Assembly (NCBI GenBank): GCA_026018925.1
Contig: JAKSZU010000004.1
Location: forward strand, 15,020,964 to 15,084,963
From: Tupaia tana
Taxonomy: Eukaryota; Chordata; Mammalia; Scandentia; Tupaiidae
Direction of reading: 5' to 3'
DNA length: 64,000 bases
Made by a program: the position numbers and the translations under genes
Notes under the pieces: model-generated
Databases searched by the model: none
What the model was told of the DNA's origin: nothing
The model's input: only the letters and a program-made list of their open reading frames with translations
Shown here: piece after piece, positions 23,701 to 35,700 of the stretch
Numbering within the stretch: the stretch's first letter is position 1
Layout: the number at the start of each line of letters is the position of its first letter

Positions 23701-26700
23701 GAACTCCTGGAGGGCTGACGGAGAACTCCCTGGAGACATTTGGTGAGAATCCTCTAGGGCAAGAAGTAGTGGAGACGTCTCTGTGGGTCTAGAGAATCCT
23801 AAGCCCTGGAGGATGAGGATTCATGAAAATCCAGGGGCCAGGAGGGGCTAGAGAGAGCCCTACAGCCTGTAGTGTCCCAGAAAATGGGAGTCCTGTCCTC
23901 TTATGGCTGGTGTGGGAACAACCTTCCGTGGCTGGGATGAGGGCTGGTGACCTGCAGGGCCTGCGATAGGTGGCAGGGCGGAATGGGCTGCAGGGTCTGT
24001 CACTGTTCTGTGAGGACAGTGGGATGGGCCAGGGGTGGGCTCTACATGGAAGGCGAGCCTTGGTCCCGGCCCATGTGGCTGGTGTCCAAGGCCACAGCCC
24101 AGGGTAGCATGCTCCGAGGCCCCACATGACTCCCAGGCTCTGCCCCCAGCTTCTGGAGGCCATCGAGCAGGGTAGCGAGGAGCAGCGGCGCCGGCGGCGG
24201 CAGGCAGAGCGGCTGAAGCCGTACGTGGCTGCTCGAGTGGACGTGCTCCCTGAGACCTTCACGCTGGGGGACAAGAAGAACTACCAGGGCTTCTACAACC
24301 GGCCCCTGTCTCCGGACCTGAGCTACCAGTGCTTTGTGCTCGCCTCCCTGAAGGAACCCGTGGACCAGGTCTGCCTGAGCCGGCTTGGCTCTCAGCACCC
24401 TGAGGCCCCAGGCCTGACCCAAGGCTAGGCCAGCCTCAAACACCACGAGATCCCAGGTCTGCATCAGCCCAGGGACTCCCAGATACTCCACCAGGGAGGC
24501 CCCAGAGACCTGTGTTAAGAACCCCAGACCCCAGAGACTAGACTCAGTCATGTTGCCCAGGCTCAGGCCAGCCGCTAGGGTGTGACACCCCTAGTCCCGC
24601 CCAGCCCCAGAGCCCTTCTCAGGTTGGATGGGCAGAGGGTAGGAGATCTCTCACTGAACTCACAGCCTGTGTATTCCTCCGCTGGGCCACAGAAGCGCTA
24701 TGCCTCCAGTCCCTATTCTGATGAGATCGTGGTCCAGGTCACACCAGCCCAGCAACAAGAGGAGCCCGAGATGCTGTGGGTGACAGGCCCTGTCCTGGCA
24801 GTCATTCTCATCATCCTCATTGTCATCGCCATCCTCCTGTTCAAGAGGTAAGTGCATCCCTTCTCTGGGCAGTACGTGTGGAGCAGAGGCACCATCCCAG
24901 CCTCGACCCCGGCCCTGGGCTCGGTGGGTAGCCAGGAAGGGCAGAGGCAGTGAGTGTGAGTGTGAGCACCAGCCTGTCAGATGGGGGGCACACGTGTGTA
25001 TGTCAGCCTGAGCGTGAAGAGGAGCCAAGGCATCTGGGCACGTCTGTCTGTCTCTCTTTCTGTGGATGTGAGTGGATCTGTCTCCTCTCCAGCTTCGTGA
25101 CACTGTCCTCCCTGGTCTCCAGCCATCACTCCTAGGTGGCTCCCAGCCTCGCTCTCCTGCTGAGGCCCAGAAAGGTCCCGACCCAGCCACAGCTGCACGC
25201 CCACAGTATACTTAACAGACGTTCATCGGAGGCCCATTGTAACTACCACGTCCCGGCCGTCTTGGCCTCTCCCCTTCCTCTCCATCCACCTTCTAGCCTG
25301 AAAGCGATCTGCAGAGACTAGCTTTGTTTCTCTCGGTCTAAACCTTCCGGTGGCTCCTGAGATAAAGCCCTGCCTCTTCAGGGTGACTGTCGGGTGGCCA
25401 GTCTGGTCCTGCTGCCACCCGCGATGGCATCCTGCTACACCAGTGGGGGCTGTGCCCTCCTCTGTCCTACAGCTCTCTGCACACCTAGCAGCCACCATTT
25501 CCTCCTCCAAGACTCACTTCCAGGTGGCTCTGGTGCCCACAGAGGCATGCCTCCCCACACAGCCCCGTGCCTAATCCTGATGCTCCATTAAAACGCACCG
25601 GGGCTGCAGCCAGGTGTGCTGACCCTGCAGCCCCCGGCACAGGACTGAGTACACAGCGTGTAGAGGCACCTGGCAGGTGAACGCATGCTGGTCCGTGTGT
25701 CTGAGCACGTCTCTGTAGGAGTGCCCATGCTCCGTGACTGTCTCGCCTCTGCCCTGCCCTGAACACCGTGCTGCTTCCTGAAGAGGTTGCTCCTTTCTCC
25801 CAGGGATGAGAGACCTTAGGGCAGGGCCCCAATGAGTGTCCCCCACACCCACTCATCCTTCCCACTCCCACCTGGATCCTTGTGTCTGTCTGGAGAGGCA
25901 AACCCTGTCCTTGTCATGTGGGTGCCATAGCAGGGTCCCTGTGTCTTGAGAGGGCTGAGTGCTTGTCGGAAACAGTGACCGTTCCTTTCTTCTGTCTTTG
26001 CCTGTCTTTCGGGACCTAGTAAACAAGAAAGGTAGGAGCCGTTCCTTCTCTCCTCCACGCCTCCCCTCTACTTCTTCCCCTCTGCACACCTCGGGCCAGC
26101 AGGGAGGGACGGTGCTTTGACCGGAGCCTCCTGGCCTGTGGCTTTAAGCAGCAAACTGTCCAGTCACCTCAGCAGGCTCCCGGTTAGGGACGGAGTTCTC
26201 ATTGGCATGAGGGGGTAGGCTCTGTTGCTCCCCTGCCAGTTCACCCCCACACCCTCCACAGACAGTGCTCCTCCTCCAGGGTCCGCATCTAATGTGACCT
26301 TCCCTGGTATTTCCCAGAACCTTCATGGCCTTCCAGTTCTCTGGGAGGTTACCTCAGTGCTGCAAGAAGCTGTCTCGCACATGTGCAAAGAGCACTCTGC
26401 AGGGCCACACACAGGGAGTGTGTCCTGGTACACACACACTTGAGCACACGCACATGAGCTCTTCCTTCACCCACCCACAAATGTGTAGACCCCAAGTGGT
26501 TATTGCCCACACCCGGACCCTGGAGTCTGTCTCTGACCCTGTCCTTGTGTTTGGGGAAGCTGAGGCCAGCAGGAGCAGGCTCTGCCCAGTCAGGGTGACA
26601 CCTTCCCCGTCCCTCCTCTGCTGCTCTGGGCGTTTATGCTGATACTCCGAGAGCCGGAAGCTGGGGCGTGGTCCCGTGATGTTTGTGTATTATGTGTCTT

Positions 26701-29700
26701 TTGCATGTTTATTCCCGGTGGCTCTTGCTGCCTCAGCTGGCGTGGCCTTGGGGATGGCAGCCACTGCCCAGTGGTGACCTGTCTTCTATCCAAAGGAGCC
26801 ACCAGCCTCTGCGACCCCTTCCTCCCTCGCTGCACTGTCCCTTCTGCCCACTCCACACTCCCGCTGTTTCCTCCCCCTTCCTGACCCCACGTTCTCTCAT
26901 GATGAGGCTGCTCTGCCCCTGGCTCCTGTGCTCAGAGACCCCAGGATGAGGTGGGGCAGCGGGGGGGACAGCCGTGGCTGTGGGGCTTGGTGACAGCCAG
27001 CCTTCAAGTGCTCACCAACCTCCCTCCTGCCTGTTTAGGAAAAGGACCCACTCGCCGTCCTCCAAGGATGAACAGTCAGTTGGGCTGAAGGACTCCTTGT
27101 TGGCCCACTCCTCTGACCCTGTGGAGATGCGGAGGCTCAACTACCAGACCCCAGGTAGGGCAGCCCCCATGGCCTGCTCACCCCCAGCCCAGACCAAGCA
27201 GCGCGGCATTCCTGGCAGGTCACTGGGGTCTCCTCTGAAGGACCCAGGCCACATGCCCGCATCCCTGCCTTTTCCTTCCTGCTCTTCCCCTGTGCCCACT
27301 CACCTTGCACGGAAGTGTCTGCAGAGACTCCTCCGCCACCACCTGGACAGGTGCCTGGGGCCCAGTGACCTCTTAGAGTGTCAAAACGGTGTAGCTCCTG
27401 CCTTGTCCTCATCAAGGGCTCTGCTTATGAACCTCCCCAAATACACAGAGCCCAACCTCACTGCCGGGCGGGCTTGATTCCTTCCCTCCTCCTTCCACTC
27501 TTATGTGGCTGTTTAACTGCTCCTCCTGCCTAAAATGTCACTGTTCCCATGCCCTAGCAGACACAGCTCAGACCTCTCCTCCTGGGAGATCCCCCATGCA
27601 GGGTTGGATGTCGGCTCCCACAACCTCTCAGCCTCTTCCATCACGCCACCTCTCACGTGGGCCGGGATTGCCCTAGTAACAGTGTGTGAGCTCTGTGGCA
27701 CCGAGTCGCTTGTTCTCAGCCCTTGTATTCGGTGCACGGTGGGTTCTTGTTGAATGCCTGCGAAATGAACACAGACAACCGAACGAGCGAGTGTACACAC
27801 AGAGGGCTGGTGTACGAGCTACCTATTCCTGCATGTCAAATTACTCCAGAACTTAGTGGCTTGAGACAGCAATAATTACGTATTAGCGCTCACAGTTTTT
27901 GTGAGTCAGAAGTGCAGACGGGGCACAGCAGGGACAGCTTGTCTCTACTGCAGAATGTCTGGGCCCTCAGCCGGAAGACTCGAGAGCTAGGAGCTAGAAC
28001 CGTTTAAACCAGGGGTTGGCAAACTGTGGCCCGTGGCCAGATACAGCTCACCACCTGTTTTTGTAAACAGAGTTTTACTGGAACACAGCCACGCCCATTC
28101 ATGTGCTTACTGCCGTGGTGACTTTCCCACAGCAAGGCAGAGTCGGGAGGTGCAGTAGATCCGGTGGGCCGCAAAACCTGGGGCATTTACTCTCTGGCTC
28201 TTGTAGGAAAGGTTGGCCGGCCCCCGGACCTGTTCACGTGTCTGGTGGTGGATGCGTCAGCGGTGAGGCTGGCTGAGGCGGTCCGCTGGGACCTCACACG
28301 GGCCTCTTCGTGTAGTCCAGGCTTCCTCACAATATAGTGACTGAGCTCCGAGGGTCTGTGTCCTGAGGGAGCACGAGAGGCAGACCGAGCAGGCTGGTGC
28401 AGCCCAGCATGATTGGATGTGTGAGGAATCTGAGCAGCCTCCTCTGGGAGGGCGCGGGTCCAGAGAGGGGTCTGGGTGGTGCTGCGCAGAAGCCTGTGCA
28501 GAAGCTCCAAGACGCTCGCGCGTCAGGCAGTGAGCTGTTGAGTGTTTCTGCGGCATTGGAGTTGGGGGCCAGGAGTATTGAGCCAAAAGACAGGAGGTTA
28601 GACAGACGTCCAGCCACAGCGGGCCTCCAGCTCCGGGCTTAGAGGCTTGGAGTTCACCTTGACGGTGCCAGAGAGGCATTAAAGGCTTGCAGGAGGGGAG
28701 CACCCTGGTTAGAACTGTGTCTTAGAAATGTCACTCTCAGGGCCTGCAGGTGGCATGGTGGATAAAAGTGCCGGACTCCCATATGGCTGACCATGGTTCG
28801 AGTCTTGGACATGGTGGCTTGCTTTCTCACTTTCCCTCTCTCTCTGTCTCTTCTGGTCAAATTAAAAAATAGTAATAATAACAAATAAATGTAAGTAAAA
28901 TTTTTTTTTTAAATAAATGTCACTCTGGCTGCTATGCGGAGGACAGTCTGGAGAGGGAAGAATTGGGGCAAGAGATTACTCAGTTTTTTAAGGTTTTTGT
29001 TTCTAGGTTTTTGCCATAGGGCATGTGCGCTTGCCAGAGAGAGAGGGAAAGTGAGAAATCACCCTCCAGGGGAGATGGCCATGCAGCAATCCCTTCTCCA
29101 TTCTCCAGAGATTTTGACCATGTACTCACGTGATTTTTAAGCCCCAGGTCTGTGGCTTGAACTGTGGTCAGCTAAGTGGGAGTCCAGCACCTTAACCACC
29201 ACGCCACCTGCTTTAAAGGCCCCATTGAGTAGGTGAGAGGTGGCTGGGGGAAGAGAAAAGGGACAGGCTCAAGAAACTTGAGGAAGGCGAGGGCAGTAGG
29301 GCTTGGGCTTGAGTCCACATGGAGGTGACAAGAATAGTGCCATTGTCGCCTGCTGAGTAGCTGGGTGGGGCTGGCCCCCGTGACACGAGGGCTGGGGCAG
29401 GAGGTGGTGAGGGGCATGCAGTGGTCAAATCCTGGGCTGTCCCAGGGAGAGGCAGGGAGGAGGAGAAGGGCTGAGAAAGGAACCCCGGAAGGGCAGCTGG
29501 CAGTGTTTGCAAGGCAGAGAAGTAGCCCCAGGGATTAAGAAGGAGCAGCATGTGGGCCAGCAGGTGCTGTGGAGGTTAAGGTTCTGGCTCCCATGTGACC
29601 AACTGTGCAGTTTAAGTCCCAGACCCAGCAGCTTGAAAAACCTCTGGGCACGTGTGTACGTTTCCAAAATGCTGAGAGGAGACTGGAGAAGGGGTTGTAG

Positions 29701-32700
29701 GATGGCCATCCCTTCTAGGGGGTGATGTGTCACGCTCTCTCTCTGGCGAGCACATGGTCTATTACAAAATAAAACTTAAAAAAAAAAAAAAAAAAACAGG
29801 CAAGAGTGTAGTGTCCCTGAAGCCAGGGTGTGGGAGGGGGTGAGAGACTCAGAAGGAGGGCCACTGGCTGTGGCAGGTGGAACAGTGGTCCCGGGACCAG
29901 AAGTGGCTCAGTGGGCTGAGGAGTAGCCAGCAGGGCACTTTGTAATGGGGAATCCTTTTCAAAGCCGTGTGTGCGGGAGACGGTGGGCAGGGGCACAGCC
30001 TGAGCGGAGAGGGCTGTGGGCTCTCAAAGGGAGTGCTCCTGCGTCCAGTCTGGAAGTCACCCACAAGCAGGCGAGACCGTGTTTCCATAGCAGAGGCTCC
30101 AGGGTTAGGTTGGACTGAGTATTTCATCATAAAATGCAAACCCTCCTGGACACAGAAGGGGCCCGCGGTTAGCTTGTCCCACAGCCAAGGCCCTCACACC
30201 TGTCACCACCTCCTGACCCCCTCCCTGCTGCCCCTCCTCCGTGTCTGATGGCGGCAATGTCAACGCAAGGGTTAACGGGCTCTCTTCTCTTGCCCTGCTG
30301 TTTTTCCATTTTTGTTTTCTCTGCAGGTTCCAGTGTCCCCAGTTGCCCGAATATCTCAAGTTAGTTTTCAAAGTTCCCGCGTGGGGGATACTTTGGCTTC
30401 CGTGTCTGTTTCCACTCCTCCACTTTTTCTACCCCCTCTCCACCTTCTTTGAATTCTGGTCTCTCTCCTCCTCCTTTCTTGCTGTCCTCATCTTCCTTCT
30501 CTGCCCTCCTCTCTGCCCACCTTGCTTTCTCCAGTTCTGTTTTCTCTCCTCCTGGACCCGACTCTGTCTCTCTGCCTCTCCTGTCTCTGATCTCAGTCTG
30601 AACCTTCCTGATGCCTCTGCTTCCTGTCCCCTGTCCATGTCCACACCTCCCTCTTCCTCTCTGCCTCTCTCTCCGTGCTCCTCCGTGTCACTCCGCCATT
30701 GTCTCTACTTGGTGACCACTCCATCCACACTCTTCAAGCCCAGGGCAGTGATGTCACAGAGTCTCCCATGGTGGCTGGTGCCAGTGAGGGGCAGGAGGGC
30801 TGTCAGACAGGTGTGATGGGAGACCAGCTTCTATCCTGTCATGGCTGCTGACCTGGGCTCCAGCACCAGCCTGAGCAGGAGGAAGCCTCCCATCCGTCCT
30901 GAGACCTGCCAGGCAGGGCCCTGCTGCCCTTACTCAGCACACGTCACCTGGACATGCTCCCACATGCTCACGGCACTCACACCGCCCTCGCCCACCCTCC
31001 AGCCACTGTGTGCTCCGCCATGCCTGTCGCCGCCGCATGTGCTGCTGTCTCCATGTCACCAGTGCTGAGTGCTCCATGGTCACACGTGTTCACATGTGCA
31101 CATGCATACACTGGGGCTGTCTCTACCACCCCTCTCATGCTGACTGCCCTGCTCCTCAGGTATGCGCGACCATCCCCCCATCCCCATCACCGACTTGGCC
31201 GACAACATCGAGCGCCTCAAAGCCAACGATGGCCTGAAGTTCTCCCAGGAATATGAGGTGAGATGTCCCCAGCCCTGCCATGCGTCTGGCCCCGTGTCAG
31301 CTCCTTCCTTGTCCCAGGTGCCTGCTGTGGTTGGGGCCCAGGCTGTCCCAGAGCACACAGAGAGAGGGTCTGCAGTGGTTGGGAGCTCTGTCTGCCAAGG
31401 CCCCACCCATACTCTCTAAAGATCACCCTCAGCAGATGCTTCGAAGGCTGTGAGCCCCCCAGGGTCAGACACTCAGACACGTGCCCAGACACTCACAGAC
31501 AAGGCACAAGGTCAAAGACACAGACGCAGGGACCAGCAGTTACGGTAAGGGCTATGTCGCTGGACTCCCATGTAGTCAACCATGGTTCGCGTCCTGTACC
31601 CGGTGGCTTAAAACTCACGCCAGGCGTGTGTATGTGCGTGCCCAGGATCCCGAGAGGAGAATGGAGGAAAAGGGATTGCACCGTGGCCATCCCCCCGGGT
31701 GGTGATTTCTCGCTTTCTGTCTCTCTGTCTGTCTGCGTCTGTGTGGTGAGCGTATGCACCCTGTGCACCCTATAGCAAAATCAAAACAAAAAAAAAACCT
31801 CTCCAAAAAAAAAAAAAAAGACACAGACGCAGATCAGTGACAGCAGCCTTGATAGCTGGCATCTATCGAGAGCTCATGCCCGCCAATTTCCCACAGCCTC
31901 ATGAAGTGGGTACTGTTACCCTGTCTTACAGATGAGGAGGCGGGGCTCAGATAGCCGATGAGCAGTTGAACCAGGATTCAGGACCAGGCCTGGCTGACGC
32001 CCTGTGCCCTGCACTTGGGGGGTTCATATGTGTTCTCTGAGTGCACAGCTCGAGAGCTGGGGTGTCAGAAGGCTCCAGGCCCTATGTGCTCATCCCGCTC
32101 TGGCCTGGGCTCCTGCCTGCTGGGGGCAGACTCTAGGGCTTGAGGGTTTTAATTCCACCCACAGCTGGTGGCAGGAGATGACTCTGAGGCTGCCAGCTGG
32201 GGAGGGGTCTGGTGAGGGCAGGTGGTGCTGAACGAGAGACCTGTCCTCTCAGGGAAGTAGGTGGAGATGTCTTTCTGCCTCGTTCCCACTTCCCCAGCAC
32301 CTGGCCCAGGCCTCGGTATGTGATTGAGGGGTAGGTGATTGAAAGGTTGGCTTGGCCTAAACTGTGAGTGTGCACTGCTTCCGGTCAGATGTCCGCCATC
32401 CACCAAGATGGCCCTTCTGTGGGCTGTAGGCCAGGGCAATTCCAAGGGCTGCGAGCCAGGTTTCCAGAGAGAAAGCCGAGGTTGGCAGGCGGATGGACAA
32501 ACATGTCTGCAGCAGAGAAGCCTGTGGAGCACCCTGCGGGGCCCTGCTTTGCCTCAGGGTGTGCTGCAGGGTAATGCAGCTTGTGATCCTGCCCTTGGTT
32601 CTTTGACCGGAAGACCTGGTCTTCTGCCCATCCCACATCACATCCTACACCTGCCCAGAATTCCATCCGCCGAGGCTCTGACTGGTCATCTGGGCTCACA

Positions 32701-35700
32701 GTGGCCCCCTTTCCACCTTTACCCACTTCTCTCCTCTGATCTGAGCTTTCCTTACAAGACTTCCTTCCTCTGGGAAGTCTTAGCTGGCCACCCAGGGTTG
32801 CCATGGGCTCTCTCTTAGCCAGGATCCCATAGCTGTTATCTTTAGCAGTCGGTTAGTCACTCATCACACGTTTGTGAGCACTGACCAACAGCACCAAAGC
32901 AGCCCGAGGGGTGAAGTGCACGGGTAGGGGTCTCATGGGCGCAGTGACACTGACCTGTGGAGGGTAGGAGGCTGGGCCAGAGTATGGAGGGCGTCGTGTG
33001 CTGCACCGCAAACGCTGGATGGCACCCCCCGGTAAAGCGAGGCTTAGACGAGAGAGTGCACTCACAGTGCTGCAGCGACTTAGTGCCAGCGCGCTGGAAG
33101 TTCTTGCCAGACTTAGCTGTCACCAGCTGCGTCTGAGATGCAGAAGAGCTGTGGAAGGCTTTCAAGCAGGAGATTGGGGTTCAGATAGCATCTTAGGATC
33201 GTTCTGACTCTGTAATACAGGGTCAGAAATGAGCAAGAAGAGAGTCAGAGAGGTGTCCGACCTGAGTGGGTGGCCTGGCTACGGGCAGTGGCAGCAGGTT
33301 GGAGACACTTGACGGGGACATGGTGACTGGTTGGAGAGGGCTTGGAGGGCTTTTTTTGTTTGTTTGATTGATTTTGTTTTGTTGTTCACTTTTAAGGGGT
33401 GTGTGATTGCCAGAGAGATAAAAGGGAAAGTGAGAAACCACCCCCTGAGGCAGATGACCACACCACAGTCTCACTTCAGTTTCCTCCTGGGTTTTTGGGC
33501 ATGCACACACTCATATCTGGCATGATTTTCAAGCCATCAGGTTCATGACTCAAACCATGGTCAGCCATGTGGGACTCAGTGCCTGAACCACCATGCCATC
33601 TGCCACCCCCGGGGAGGACTTTGGAGGCCACGGGCAGGTTCCTGGCCTGGGCTCTTGAGTGAGATGGGTGGTGGTGCCTGTCACCAGGTGAAGTCCCAGC
33701 AGCAGAGTCAGGCTAGGGGGAAGCCAGTGAACTCAGCTCTGAAAGGACTGAGATGGAGGTGGAGGTATCCAGAAGGCTGCTGGAATTCAGCAGTGTGCTG
33801 AGGGCACAGTGGGGCTCTGGGCAGCTCCAGCACACAGATGTAAGGATCCCGCCGCTGAGGCTAGCAGGTGGCATGGTAGTTAAGGACTGGACTCCTACAT
33901 GGTAGCCTGGGGTTTGAGTCCCAGACCTGACAGCTTGCTTTCTCATTTTCTCTCTGTTTTTCTCTGGTGAGCACTCATGCCCTATAGGAAAAATTTTAAA
34001 ATAATAAATAAAATAGAAAAATAATTTTTTTTAAAAATCCCACCCACAAATGAGGTTACCCAGGGAAGGCAGTAGAGTGCAAAGAGCCTGGAAGGAACGC
34101 GGAGGAGCCCCGTGTTCTACCTACAGGAGAGAGACAAGGAACGGAGGGCAGCCAGGTGGGAAGGCACCATGGCATCCGGAGCCCGGGGCAGTGTGCAGTA
34201 CCGCACCGGGGCTGCTGTCACTTCCTTCCGTCCACACTCACCTCATTAACTGGGTGCAAGCCTTGATGACCTGTCCCCCCAAATCCTCCCCGAGGCCACT
34301 CAGGCAGGCGAGGGGATTGGGTGCCATGGTCAGAGGAGACCTAGCTCCACCACTTCCCTGGTAGGTGATGTAGCAGCCTCTGGCTCCATGGCTGGAGGAG
34401 GTGGTGTGCACCGTCTCTGGCACCGTGGTTCAGAGGAGATGGCTGGGCCCCCTCGGGGGAGGTAGGTAGGCCTTGGCTCTTACCCCATCCACCTGCTTCC
34501 TCTATTCCCTGCAGTCCATTGACCCCGGACAGCAGTTCACATGGGAGAATTCAAACCTGGAGGTGAACAAGCCCAAGAACCGTTATGCAAATGTCATTGC
34601 CTACGACCACTCTCGAGTCATCCTCACCTCCATTGACGGTGAGCCACAGGCAGGGCCTTCCCATCCCCTGGCCCTGCTCCCCGGGCGGCATTTCATCCCG
34701 TACAATGTGCCCTGTGTCTCCAGGGTGCATGGAGGCCGGCTGGGCTGGACTGGGGTCCCTATGATGATGCCCTCCCTCACCCCTTTCTGTCCACAGGTGT
34801 CCCCGGCAGTGACTACATCAATGCCAACTACATCGATGGCTACCGCAAGCAGAATGCCTACATTGCCACACAGGGCCCCCTGCCAGAAACCATGGGCGAT
34901 TTCTGGCGGATGGTGTGGGAACAGCGCACGGCCACTGTGGTCATGATGACACGGTTGGAGGAGAAGTCCCGGGTGAGGCATGCAGGGCCCTAGCAGGAGG
35001 TGGGTGGGAAATACACTGCCACCAGCAGACAGCTGGCTCCTTCTCCTGTCCCTATAGACGGAAGTACCTCTAGGGAGCCCCCAGATGTTGCTTTCCTGGG
35101 GTGTTACTGTGCTCCTCAGAGACTGGGGTGTTCTGGGATGTCGCATGTTCCCCAGTGCTGGTGGGTGTTCTATCAAATGCCGTCCCTTCGTGGGACTGTT
35201 CTGTGTGCCCCTGTTGCCGGCATGTTCCCGGGGTGTTTACGTGTTCCCCAGATGCCCGACGGTTCCTGGGGCATTACCACAACTCCCGAGTTAATTAGTG
35301 GAAAGAGCTGCTGTTGTCTGCTTGTGCACCGCAACGCACTGACTGGAACGTAAAATTTACAGAGCTTGAAAATGGCGCATAAACATTATGGGTAAATTTG
35401 GCAGAAAATGTGCCTGGTGCGATCTGGTCTTGAATAAATAATTTTCAATTACGGCCCTCATTCCACCACCAGGGCAGTGGCGACCACATAGTGTGAGGAC
35501 CTGATATGGCTCTGAGAGCTCAGAGCCGGGGGCCCTCGTACCAGATAGGTAGAGTCCCCCTTCCATCCTGCTTCGGCCCATCTGAGCCTCCGGGCACCCT
35601 CCAACACATCCTCCCCCTCCACATTTCCCACCTTGCTTATCTCTCTGCAGGTCAAGTGTGATCAATACTGGCCCGCCCGTGGCACTGAGACCTACGGCCT

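Larger units (their letters stand above)
31990..34514 (+). other. PTPRF: PTPRF intron before D1
   Basis: Two SINEs (33351-33603, 33858-34037); old repeat-like sequence near 32850-33210; otherwise nothing recognised. Confidence 0.6.
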
